Source: Acinetobacter indicus CIP 110367 (GTDB lineage Bacteria; Pseudomonadota; Gammaproteobacteria; Pseudomonadales; Moraxellaceae). From it: a stretch of 64,000 bases of DNA. The stretch lies in contig NZ_KI530754.1 of assembly GCF_000488255.1 (NCBI RefSeq), positions 682,001 to 746,000 on the forward strand, read 5' to 3'. The translations under genes were made by a program, and so were the position numbers. Positions 55,227 through 64,000 of this stretch are shown here, piece by piece. How positions within the stretch are numbered: the stretch's first letter is position 1; every line of letters begins with the position of its first letter. The notes beneath the pieces are model-generated. The model was given only the letters and a program-made list of their open reading frames with translations. It had not been told where the DNA came from and did not search any database.

Positions 55227-58200
55227 TTAAACCAGAATTTCACGCTTGCCGTTCGGACCCTGTTCACTGACAATACCCTGCTCCTGCATCTGATCGACAA
55301 TACGCGCCGCACGGTTATAACCGAGGCTAAACTTACGCTGTAAAGACGATACCGATACTTTACGGGTTTCCAGCACAAAGGCCACACACTGGTCATACAG
55401 CGCATCACGGTCGGAGCCGCCATCACCACCATCTTCAAAACCACGTGACGCTGGTTCTTCATCAAATGGAGTCAGAATTTCATCGACATAATCCGGTGAA
55501 CCCCGTTCACGCCAGGCATCACAAATCCGGTTGACTTCATCATCGGAAATAAAGGCACCATGCACACGTTCCGGTTCAATTTTACCTGGTCCGAGGAACA
55601 GCATGTCACCATGACCAAGCAGGTCTTCTGCGCCGCCGGCATCCAGAATAGTCCGTGAGTCAATTTTCGAGTTCACACGCAAGGCAACGCGAGTCGGGAT
55701 ATTGGCCTTGATCAGACCGGTAATGACATCCACCGATGGACGCTGGGTAGCCAGCAATAAGTGAATCCCCGCCGCACGTGATTTCTGTGCCAGACGGGTA
55801 ATCATTTCTTCGGCTTTTTTACCCACCTGCATAATCATGTCGGCAAACTCATCCGCCACAATCACAATTGATGGTAACGGCGTCAAGCGCGGTGCGCGTT
55901 CCTGGGTTGCTGAATCGCCCGGTTTCCAGGTTGGATCAATCAGGTCTTCGCCATTGGCTAGGGCTTCTTCGACTTTGCGGTTATAGTCGCTGAGTTTACG
56001 GATTTTCAGGAATGACATCAGCTTATAACGGCGTTCCATTTCATTGACACACCAGTTCAGGGCGCTGACGGCATCTTTCATATCCGTCACTACCGGCGTT
56101 AACAAATGCGGAATATCGTTATAGTTGGCCAGTTCCAGCTGTTTCGGGTCAATCAGAATTAAACGCAGTTGATCCGGCTTGTATTTAAGCAGCATCGACA
56201 GAATCATCGAGTTCACCGCCACCGATTTACCCGAACCGGTGGTCCCCGCAACCAGCATATGCGGCGCTTTGCCCAGTTCGGTAATCACCGGATTACCAGA
56301 AATATCTTTACCCATCGCCATCGACAGGATGCCATCCTGATCTTCAAATTTCGGGGTTTGCACCAGCTCAATCAGACGCACCATTTCACGGGTACTGTTT
56401 GGCACCTCAATACCGATATACGGTTTACCCGGAATCACCTCGACCACACGTACCGAGGCCATCGACATGGAACGGGCCAGGTCACGGGAAATATTGGTGA
56501 CTTTCGAGGCTTTTACCCCCGGCGCCAGATCCAGCTCAAAACGTGTAACTACCGGTCCCGGCTGCGCTTCCACCACTTTGGCTTTGACATTAAATTCCTG
56601 CAGCTTGATTTCCAGCAGTTCAGATAAACGCTCCAGCTGCTCTGCGGTGAAGTTGACCTTTTTATTTGGATCGACCTTATCCAGTAGCTCCAGCCCCGGT
56701 AATGGTGATAAATCACGACGTTTCTCTGCGACCTGCATGGCGCGTGACATTGGACGACCCATGGCATCGGTTAATGGTGCATCAAAGTCAAACTCATCTT
56801 CCTCTTGCGGTTTGCCGGCAGTTTCATGCCAGGCCTCAATGAATTCTTCTTTCGATAAGGCTTCTTTCACCGCGTCATTGACCACTGGTGCAGCCGCTGT
56901 TGCGGTCGTCGCAGCCTGATGCTGGATTGGCGCCTGTACAAAGGCCGAAGACTGCGCATAAGTACTGGTGGTTCTTGGAGCAGGTGCTTCTAGCTCCAGA
57001 TCATCAACCAACAGATCATCCAGCCCTTCAAATTCTTCATCACTCAGACGGTTTTTCGGGCTTGCATACTGCGCTGTGGCAGCCGATGGCATTTCAACTG
57101 CTTGTGCGTCTGGCACCGGCTGAATGTGCGGCGCGGGTTCAGGCTGCGACTGACTATTAAACGGACTGTGCAGATCCTGAGCAGCTTTCCCATTCGGTAC
57201 AGCAGCCAGCAATTCATCAAAGATTTCATCATCATCCCAGTCAATATTAGACTGCGGCGTATTCGATGCAGGCGGTGCATCATGCACGGGTTGGACCACT
57301 GCATTAAAATGATCTTTCGGTGCGTGCGGAATCTGGTCCTGAGAGGCGCGCAACAATTCATGAATATCCTGACTGTGCTTCTGGTCAGCATCATCATTCA
57401 GGGCGCGCCAGACTTCACCGGTTGCCACCACACGCTGACTGTCCTGGGTCAGGCGATGGGCTTTTTCGACCGTCTGCTCAAAGGCCTGCTCTTCTTCATC
57501 TAGCAGATCCTGCTCTGCAGAACGCTGCTGTTCACGCTCGACCATATCATCAAACAGACGCTCAGCCACCTGTTCATGACGGGACACCGCTGGTGCCACC
57601 GGAGCTTCTTCGACTTCACGATGTTCTGGTGCCGGTGTAACCACTTCAGCTGCGGCTGGCGCAGTGGCCACCACTGTTTTTTTAACGACCGGTGCCGGTT
57701 GATCCGCTTTAGGCACATCACGGTAAAACAGGTCTTGTAAATAAGCTGGCGTGGCTTTTAAAGTCACCCAGGTCCGGTTCCATTTAATCCCAAAGGCCAG
57801 TGTAAACAGGACACCCCAGAACACCAGCAGGAAAAAAGCTGCACCATAAATAGTGAGCAGCTGCGACAGGCTCTGCCCCAGTTCATACCCAATAATCCCG
57901 CCAGAAGCATTTTCCAGTGTATCGGCCGGCACTTGCCAGAACAAATACAATAGACTGGCAGTGGCCAGCAAAATAAAGAACTGCGCCGCATAACGGAAAG
58001 GACGGTTCAGGAAACTACGCGGCCACCACACCTGAATGGCTTCAATAAACAGGTACAGCGGAATCAGCAGACTGGCCCAGCCCAAAAAGCCGAACAACAG
58101 GTCGGCAATCCATGCGCCGGCGACCCCGCTGGCATTGGACACCTGCTGGGTATCACTAGACAAATGCATCCAGCCCGGATCAAAAGGGGTATAGGTGACT

Positions 58201-58286
58201 GTCGCAAGGAACAGATAAATCCCGAATGAAACCAAAAATAATGTCATTATTAAGCGCTGTGCATAAGCACCCGACACCGCAGTCAT
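55227..58286 (-). CDS. ftsK: DNA translocase FtsK
   Basis: A 1019-residue septal DNA translocase that clears and resolves chromosome termini. About four to five N-terminal membrane segments (residues 10-180) are followed by a long acidic, Pro/Ala/Gln-rich linker (about 200-500). The motor has Walker A GTTGSGKSV, IVIVADEFADMIM and LLATQRPSVDVITG, and the C-terminal gamma winged helix VSSLQRKFSLGYNRAARIVD reads KOPS sites. The start at 58286 (MTAVSGAYAQRL) has AGGA upstream; a start at 58391 adds 35 residues without a membrane helix of the usual kind. It is divergent from trxB. Confidence 0.95.
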   Translation of the reverse strand: MTAVSGAYAQRLIMTLFLVSFGIYLFLATVTYTPFDPGWMHLSSDTQQVSNASGVAGAWIADLLFGFLGWASLLIPLYLFIEAIQVWWPRSFLNRPFRYAAQFFILLATASLLYLFWQVPADTLENASGGIIGYELGQSLSQLLTIYGAAFFLLVFWGVLFTLAFGIKWNRTWVTLKATPAYLQDLFYRDVPKADQPAPVVKKTVVATAPAAAEVVTPAPEHREVEEAPVAPAVSRHEQVAERLFDDMVEREQQRSAEQDLLDEEEQAFEQTVEKAHRLTQDSQRVVATGEVWRALNDDADQKHSQDIHELLRASQDQIPHAPKDHFNAVVQPVHDAPPASNTPQSNIDWDDDEIFDELLAAVPNGKAAQDLHSPFNSQSQPEPAPHIQPVPDAQAVEMPSAATAQYASPKNRLSDEEFEGLDDLLVDDLELEAPAPRTTSTYAQSSAFVQAPIQHQAATTATAAAPVVNDAVKEALSKEEFIEAWHETAGKPQEEDEFDFDAPLTDAMGRPMSRAMQVAEKRRDLSPLPGLELLDKVDPNKKVNFTAEQLERLSELLEIKLQEFNVKAKVVEAQPGPVVTRFELDLAPGVKASKVTNISRDLARSMSMASVRVVEVIPGKPYIGIEVPNSTREMVRLIELVQTPKFEDQDGILSMAMGKDISGNPVITELGKAPHMLVAGTTGSGKSVAVNSMILSMLLKYKPDQLRLILIDPKQLELANYNDIPHLLTPVVTDMKDAVSALNWCVNEMERRYKLMSFLKIRKLSDYNRKVEEALANGEDLIDPTWKPGDSATQERAPRLTPLPSIVIVADEFADMIMQVGKKAEEMITRLAQKSRAAGIHLLLATQRPSVDVITGLIKANIPTRVALRVNSKIDSRTILDAGGAEDLLGHGDMLFLGPGKIEPERVHGAFISDDEVNRICDAWRERGSPDYVDEILTPFDEEPASRGFEDGGDGGSDRDALYDQCVAFVLETRKVSVSSLQRKFSLGYNRAARIVDQMQEQGIVSEQGPNGKREILV

Positions 58287-58497
58287 ATACTGTCCTGTAA
58301 CCAATTTTTCATAAATGTTCTTGTGCAACCCGCCAGTTTGGCATGGCCATAAAATAGATATTATGCACCTGTTGCAGCAAAAAAGATGCAAGATTATTGA
58401 AGTCAGTTGTTAACTTTTTCTATATAGCTTAAATCGATTTCTATGATCAATAATATCCACAGAATCTCACACAACTGTTATACAGTTTCACGTATAA

Positions 58498-59490
<993 letters not shown>

Positions 59491-59507
59491 TTTTGCCTAA
59501 AGCACGA

Positions 59508-59532
59508 GCCGCCCAATCCGGGCGGCTTTTTT
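59508..59532 (+). terminator. Terminator after trxB
   Basis: GCCGCCC and GGGCGGC pair around AATCC and are followed by TTTTTT, 17 bases past the trxB stop. Confidence 0.92.
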
Positions 59533-59570
59533 ATGTATGATAGAGATCTGTTTCGATTCAGAGTATCTGT

Positions 59571-60302
59571 ATGACCGCACTTGCACCCACTCAATTTATT
59601 TTCCCCCATCCTGATGAAGCTGATCCACAGGGTGAAGGACTGATTTGTATTGGTGCAGACCTGTCCCCCTCGACCCTGTTTGAAGCTTATACCCACGGCC
59701 TGTTTCCGTGGTTTTCCGACGGTGATCCGATTTGCTGGTGGAGTCCCGAGCCGCGCTGCATTATCCGCCCTCAGGATTATCATCCAAGCAAGTCACTGCT
59801 GCGTAACATGAAAAAAGGTGATTACCGGATTAGCATCAATCAGGCCTTTGAACGGGTGATTCGCTGTTGTTCGCTGCCACGGGCTTATGCCAATGACACC
59901 TGGATTTCCGAAGACATCATTCAGGGCTATATTGACCTGTTTGAGGCCGGTTATGGCTATAGTGTCGAAGTCTGGGAGCAGGATGCGCTGGTCGGTGGTT
60001 TGTATGGCGTCACCATTGGCCGCGGCTGCTTTGGCGAGTCAATGTTTAGCCAGCGCACAGATGTCTCTAAAATGGCGTTTTATACCTTAATGCTGATTGG
60101 CCGCGACAACGCCCTGCCCTGGATTGACTGCCAGCTGGTCAATGACCATCTATTAAGTCTGGGCGCCTGTACAATAACTCGCCAAGCATACTTAAAATCG
60201 TTACAAGATGTTGTAAAACAGCCGGCGATAGATTGGAAAAAATACCAGGAGGGTGTATTTTCAAGTAAAACAATAGCGCAAAACGACTCATTGGATGAAT
60301 AA
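59571..60302 (+). CDS. aat: Leucyl/phenylalanyl-tRNA-protein transferase
   Basis: A 243-residue N-end-rule enzyme that adds Leu or Phe from tRNA to proteins with N-terminal Arg or Lys, marking them for Clp[23 protein letters not shown] and [20 protein letters not shown] are family signatures, and [19 protein letters not shown] is the core. It starts at 59571 after the trxB terminator and precedes bpt by 16 bp; the two form an operon of N-degron transferases. Confidence 0.95.
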   Translation: MTALAPTQFIFPHPDEADPQGEGLICIGADLSPSTLFEAYTHGLFPWFSDGDPICWWSPEPRCIIRPQDYHPSKSLLRNMKKGDYRISINQAFERVIRCCSLPRAYANDTWISEDIIQGYIDLFEAGYGYSVEVWEQDALVGGLYGVTIGRGCFGESMFSQRTDVSKMAFYTLMLIGRDNALPWIDCQLVNDHLLSLGACTITRQAYLKSLQDVVKQPAIDWKKYQEGVFSSKTIAQNDSLDE

Positions 60303-60318
60303 ATAAAGAGGGATTGCC

Positions 60319-61134
60319 ATGAATTCATATCAACCGAAATCCCTGCTCAACGAATTACAATATTATATTACACCGCCGCATAACTGCAGTTATCTGGATG
60401 ATAAATCTGCTCGCATGGTATTTTTAGATCCGGCGCACCGGATTGATGTGGTGACCCTGTCCGAACTGTCACGCATGGGCTTTCGTCGTAGCGGTGACTT
60501 TGTCTATCGACCGGAATGCCATTTATGCCGTCAATGTCTGTCTTCGCGCGTGCCGGTACACGAATTTCAAATGAACAGCACCCAGAAAAAAGCCTGGAAA
60601 CGCAATCAGGACCTGCACGTCACCATCCGCTCTACCCAAGAAGCCAATGAACAGCATTATGCGCTGTATGAGCGTTATATTAATGAACGCCATGCCGATG
60701 GCGATATGTATCCGCCAAGTCAGGATCAGTTTGAAAAATTTCTGGTGCACAGCTGCACCGACAGTTTCTTTTTAGAGCTTTGGCACCAAGACCGGCTAAT
60801 TGCGGTCTCGACCTGCGACCTGCTCGATGATGGCCTGTCTGCGGTGTATACCTTCTTTGATCCGGATGAAAACCGCCGCTCCTTGGGCGTATTTGCGATC
60901 TTAAAGCAGATTGAACACACCCAGAAACTCGGACTGCCTTATGTTTATTTAGGCTATTGGGTGCCGCATTCCAATAAAATGAATTATAAATCGCAGTATG
61001 TACCGCTGGAATTGCTGATTGATGGCCAATGGCGCCGGCTCAACCGCAGCTTAAGCAGCGAAGAAATCCGGCAATTGGGAAACTCTCTCATGACCACCCT
61101 GCCCAGTGGTTGGAATAATTCGATTATCAAATAA
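60319..61134 (+). CDS. bpt: Aspartate/glutamate leucyltransferase (Bpt, ATE-like)
   Basis: A 271-residue relative of eukaryotic arginyltransferase that adds Leu to N-terminal Asp or Glu. The N-terminal Cys cluster CHLCRQC and SRVPVHEFQMN, YERYINERHADGD, FLELWHQDRLIAVSTCDLL and GYWVPHSNKMNYKSQYVPLE are typical. AAGAGGG precedes the ATG. It is co-transcribed with aat. Confidence 0.94.
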   Translation: MNSYQPKSLLNELQYYITPPHNCSYLDDKSARMVFLDPAHRIDVVTLSELSRMGFRRSGDFVYRPECHLCRQCLSSRVPVHEFQMNSTQKKAWKRNQDLHVTIRSTQEANEQHYALYERYINERHADGDMYPPSQDQFEKFLVHSCTDSFFLELWHQDRLIAVSTCDLLDDGLSAVYTFFDPDENRRSLGVFAILKQIEHTQKLGLPYVYLGYWVPHSNKMNYKSQYVPLELLIDGQWRRLNRSLSSEEIRQLGNSLMTTLPSGWNNSIIK

Positions 61135-61153
61135 AACCCAATAATTTTAAAAA

Positions 61154-61618
61154 TTAAGGTGATGAGAAGAGCGCGGCAAAATCATCACTACAGGCTTTAA
61201 CCATAATAACCGCATGTTCACGTGTGCCATCCGGATTTGGATAATAATTTTTGCGCACATCAATCTGATGAAAGCCAGCTTTTTCATATAGACGGATGGC
61301 CGCGGTATTGCTTTCACGCACTTCCAGAAAAATTTGTACCGGCTGATTCGGCAACTGCTCAATCGAATGCTCCAACAGCTGATAACCTAGTCCATTCCCC
61401 TGCTGGTCAGGCGCAACCGCCATCAGCAACAGGTTAGCTTCATCCAGCACCGGTTGCAAAATACAGAACCCGACCAGCTGTCCTTGCTGCTCGATTACGG
61501 TACATTGATAGCTGTCTACCGCTTCAGCAAACTGTTTCAAGCTCCAGGGATGGCTTTGTACCTGTTGCTCAATGTTAAATACACTATGGATATCAGCGTG
61601 TTGCATTAAACGAATCAT
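61154..61618 (-). CDS. rimI: Ribosomal protein alanine N-acetyltransferase (RimI)
   Basis: A 154-residue GNAT acetyltransferase. EQQVQSHPWSLKQFAEAV is the RimI signature start, the acetyl-CoA loop is QQGNGLG, and RESNTAAIRLYEKAGF with the C-terminal NYYPNPDGTREHAVIM completes the domain. It acetylates the N-terminal alanine of ribosomal protein S18 in E. coli. It converges with bpt; the stops are 19 bp apart. Confidence 0.9.
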   Translation of the reverse strand: MIRLMQHADIHSVFNIEQQVQSHPWSLKQFAEAVDSYQCTVIEQQGQLVGFCILQPVLDEANLLLMAVAPDQQGNGLGYQLLEHSIEQLPNQPVQIFLEVRESNTAAIRLYEKAGFHQIDVRKNYYPNPDGTREHAVIMVKACSDDFAALFSSP

Positions 61619-61682
61619 CTTCGTTCATCATCGGTCAAAACAAAGTTCGCATTATAAGAGCTCTGGATAAAAAATCGAGCAA

Positions 61683-61707
61683 AAAAAAGGGCAATTTTCA
61701 TTGCCCC
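61683..61707 (-). terminator. Terminator after the PF10118-like gene
   Basis: GGGCAAT and ATTGCCC pair around TTTC, and on the minus strand a run of eight T follows. It lies 15 bases past the stop at 61722. Confidence 0.88.
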
Positions 61708-61721
61708 AAGAGTCAACACCG

Positions 61722-62603
61722 TTAGAAGCCCAATTTGGCTTTCCATGTGTCCAGCAGACTGACGGTATCTAAATCGTTCGGATGAAAGCCCGGGCGGAAA
61801 TATGCCAGCATCTCACGGCCCATACCGGTAATAATGCCCTTAGAGGGACTATAAGCATAGGTATAAATGGCCTTGAACGCCTCCAGATTTAGCTGTTTGT
61901 CTTCTTTTAACAGACGGAACAGGAAATAGTTTTGCACCACAAATAAGGTCAGCATGGCGGCCACCAGTGAGCTGGTGCGCAGTAAATAGGCTTTGGTGCC
62001 TTGGCCGAATACACCCTCAAACACATCATAAGCTACCGCTTTATGCTCGTTTTCTTCAATCGCATGCCACAGCCACATGGTTTTCATGGTGTCATCGCTC
62101 ATCAGTTCCTGAATATGCGAATTACGCAGCAACTGGGTGGCAATGGTCGCGGTAAAATGTTCCAGTGCGGTGGTTGCAGTCAAATCAACCATTTCTTGGG
62201 TAATGCCAAAGGGTTTACCGACACCGGCAAATACCTTACGCGCACCTTGAATCACTTTATCGGTATAACGATCTAAACGCTCTACATCATGGCCATATTT
62301 TTGTGCCGAGGCATTAAAGCCAACATGCTCCTGGGTATGCATGGCTTCCTGGCCAATAAAGGCTGAAATTTCTTTTTGCAGCTCCTGATTATCTTTAATT
62401 GCCGGGTGGTAACGCACTGCACGTACACTATCAATAAAGAATTTTTCACCAGCTGGAAACAAGGCTGATAAAGCAGTCATAAAATGCGTCAGGCCAGCCG
62501 AACCTTTCATCCAGTATTCTGGAACCTGATCAAACTCAAACGCCATACGACGTACAGGGAAACTGGCACCTGCGCGGTTGGTAATATTTACTTTAGTATT
62601 CAT
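61722..62603 (-). CDS. Putative metal-dependent hydrolase (PF10118 type)
   Basis: A 293-residue helical protein resembling the PF10118 metal-dependent hydrolase family, which has a ferritin-like arrangement of ligands. Candidate metal residues are in FIGQEAMHTQEHVGFN, ALEHFTATIA and WHAIEENEHKAVAYDVF. A hydrophobic segment near residue 210 (SSLVAAMLTLFVVQNYFLF) may attach it to the membrane. AGGAG lies eight bases before the ATG at 62603 (MNTKVNITN); an upstream in-frame start at 62621 overlaps that site. The substrate is unknown. Monocistronic. Confidence 0.87.
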   Translation of the reverse strand: MNTKVNITNRAGASFPVRRMAFEFDQVPEYWMKGSAGLTHFMTALSALFPAGEKFFIDSVRAVRYHPAIKDNQELQKEISAFIGQEAMHTQEHVGFNASAQKYGHDVERLDRYTDKVIQGARKVFAGVGKPFGITQEMVDLTATTALEHFTATIATQLLRNSHIQELMSDDTMKTMWLWHAIEENEHKAVAYDVFEGVFGQGTKAYLLRTSSLVAAMLTLFVVQNYFLFRLLKEDKQLNLEAFKAIYTYAYSPSKGIITGMGREMLAYFRPGFHPNDLDTVSLLDTWKAKLGF

Positions 62604-62767
62604 GACCTCAACTCCTTTCAAGTGAAGCGTCTCACCTGAAACTTTTATTTTCTTCAGCTTTATCTTACGTGGTTCTGATATTGGGATAAGTGCAGTTAAG
62701 GTCAGGCGAATATCAGTTTAGGACAGCTTGCAGTTAAATTGTCTGACAATTTAATCTGCAAAAATAA

Positions 62768-62796
62768 AAAAAGCGTCCCAAAGGGACGCTTTTTTC
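62768..62796. terminator. Terminator after tuf
   Basis: AAAAAAGCGTCCC and GGGACGCTTTTTT pair around AAA. It lies 16 bases past the tuf stop and can act in both directions. Confidence 0.93.
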
Positions 62797-62811
62797 ACAC
62801 TATAGAAGTGA

Positions 62812-64000
62812 TTATGCAGTTACTTTAGAAACTACACCAGCACCTACAGTACGGCCACCCTCACGGATCGCGAAGCGTAAACCAGCGTCCATTGCGATTG
62901 GGTGGATTAATTCTACTGACATTTCAACGTTGTCACCTGGCATAACCATTTCAACGCCTTCTTTCAGCTGGATCGCACCAGTTACGTCCGTAGTACGGAA
63001 GTAGAACTGTGGACGGTAACCATTTAAGAATGGAGTGTGACGGCCACCTTCGTCTTTAGAAAGTACGTATACTTCTGCGTCGAATTTAGTGTGCGGCTTG
63101 ATTGAACCTGGTTTAGCAAGTACTTGACCACGTTGAACTTCTTCACGCTTAGTACCACGTAGAAGAACACCACAGTTCTCGCCAGCACGACCTTCGTCAA
63201 GAAGCTTACGGAACATTTCAACGCCAGTAACAGTTGTTTTCGCTGTATCTTTGATACCAACGATTTCAACTTCTTCACCCACTTTAACGATACCAGTTTC
63301 TACACGGCCAGTTACAACTGTACCACGACCAGAAATAGAGAATACGTCTTCGATTGGCATCAAGAATGCTTGGTCGATTGCACGTACTGGCTCTGGGATG
63401 TAAGTATCAAGCGCTTCAACAAGAGCAACAACAGCGTCTTCGCCGTATTGACCAGCTTCACCGTTAAGTGCAGCAAGCGCTGAACCACGGATTACTGGAG
63501 TGTCGTCGCCTGGGAAGTCATAAGTAGAAAGAAGTTCACGAACTTCCATTTCAACCAGCTCAAGCAGCTCTTCGTCGTCAACAAGGTCGCATTTGTTTAA
63601 GAATACAACGATGTAAGGTACACCTACCTGACGAGAAAGAAGGATGTGTTCACGAGTTTGTGGCATTGGACCGTCAGTCGCAGCACATACAAGGATCGCA
63701 CCGTCCATCTGAGCAGCACCAGTGATCATGTTTTTAACATAGTCGGCGTGGCCTGGGCAGTCAACGTGCGCGTAGTGACGAGTTGGAGAGTCGTATTCTA
63801 CGTGAGAAGTGTTAATTGTAATACCACGTGCTTTTTCTTCTGGAGCAGAGTCGATTGCAGCGTAATCTTTCGCTTCACCACCGAATTTCTTCGCACATAC
63901 AGTTGCAATTGCAGCTGTTAAAGTTGTTTTACCATGGTCAACGTGACCGATTGTGCCCACGTTAACGTGTGGCTTATTACGTTCAAACTTAGCCTTAGCC
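62812..64000 (-). CDS. tuf: Elongation factor Tu (start codon cut by window edge)
   Basis: The frame runs to the right edge and lacks only the first two bases of its start codon: the edge reads the final G of ATG, then [24 protein letters not shown]. The total is 396 residues, exact for EF-Tu. G1 GHVDHGKT, G3 DCPGHADY, G4 NKCD and the C-terminal [13 protein letters not shown] are visible. EF-Tu delivers aminoacyl-tRNA to the ribosome. Bacteria of this group usually carry two tuf copies; which one this is cannot be told here. A strong terminator follows. Confidence 0.98.
   Translation of the reverse strand, partial: AKAKFERNKPHVNVGTIGHVDHGKTTLTAAIATVCAKKFGGEAKDYAAIDSAPEEKARGITINTSHVEYDSPTRHYAHVDCPGHADYVKNMITGAAQMDGAILVCAATDGPMPQTREHILLSRQVGVPYIVVFLNKCDLVDDEELLELVEMEVRELLSTYDFPGDDTPVIRGSALAALNGEAGQYGEDAVVALVEALDTYIPEPVRAIDQAFLMPIEDVFSISGRGTVVTGRVETGIVKVGEEVEIVGIKDTAKTTVTGVEMFRKLLDEGRAGENCGVLLRGTKREEVQRGQVLAKPGSIKPHTKFDAEVYVLSKDEGGRHTPFLNGYRPQFYFRTTDVTGAIQLKEGVEMVMPGDNVEMSVELIHPIAMDAGLRFAIREGGRTVGAGVVSKVTA

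Overview
The window is chromosomal DNA of a gammaproteobacterium, almost certainly Acinetobacter (Moraxellaceae). The evidence is a tmRNA encoding the tag ANDETYALAA, the fur/bamE, pilT-pilU, minCDE and ftsK/trxB/aat/bpt neighbourhoods, an Acinetobacter-type small membrane protein beside the thiO/sbcDC genes, and a 396-codon tuf gene at the right edge. The species cannot be fixed from this sequence.

Positions 1-3720 hold arsenic resistance on the minus strand. An arsR - thioredoxin-type arsC - ACR3 efflux operon runs off the left edge. A second cluster has glutaredoxin-type arsC, an ArsP/DUF318 permease broken by a one-base frameshift, and a CxxC mini-thioredoxin.

Positions about 4100-23217 are an AT-richer integrated element that ends exactly at the 3' end of the tmRNA gene (ssrA, 23217-23576, minus). 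A P4-type tyrosine integrase lies next to that junction. Inward from it are a gene split by a 113-bp MITE, an inovirus-Gp2/YagK-YfjJ replication-type protein, a small zinc-ribbon protein, a DUF932 protein, a YqaJ-type exonuclease, a five-cysteine protein of phage/ICE type and an AlpA regulator. The defence cargo is an unknown AT-rich gene, a complete type I restriction-modification operon (hsdM-hsdS-hsdR) and a GmrSD-like DUF262/DUF1524 nuclease. No second att copy was found, so the element may extend past the left edge and include the ars genes.

Positions 23700-64000 are core chromosome with higher GC: glpK, a thioesterase, hemB-thiO, sbcD-sbcC-acyltransferase, yggS, pilT-pilU, fur, bamE, rnfH with an SNF-like transporter, bacteriohemerythrin, a glutamine amidotransferase, an OlsB-like acyltransferase, argB-algC, dut, rep, an OmpA-type lipoprotein, a PlsC-like acyltransferase with a membrane protein, minCDE, ftsK, trxB, aat-bpt, rimI, a PF10118 protein and tuf. 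This block carries one complete 1391-bp IS4-family element, inserted in the hairpin of the terminator between bamE and rnfH.

The strongest observations are the MITE-split gene with perfect 9-bp target duplication, the IS insertion into a terminator palindrome with terminator-like hairpins at its own ends, a roughly 140-nt multi-arm structured element after minE, a long hairpin abutting the alpA ribosome binding site, an orphan terminator after thiO that may mark an sRNA, the permease frameshift, and the unknown gene beside the restriction cluster.
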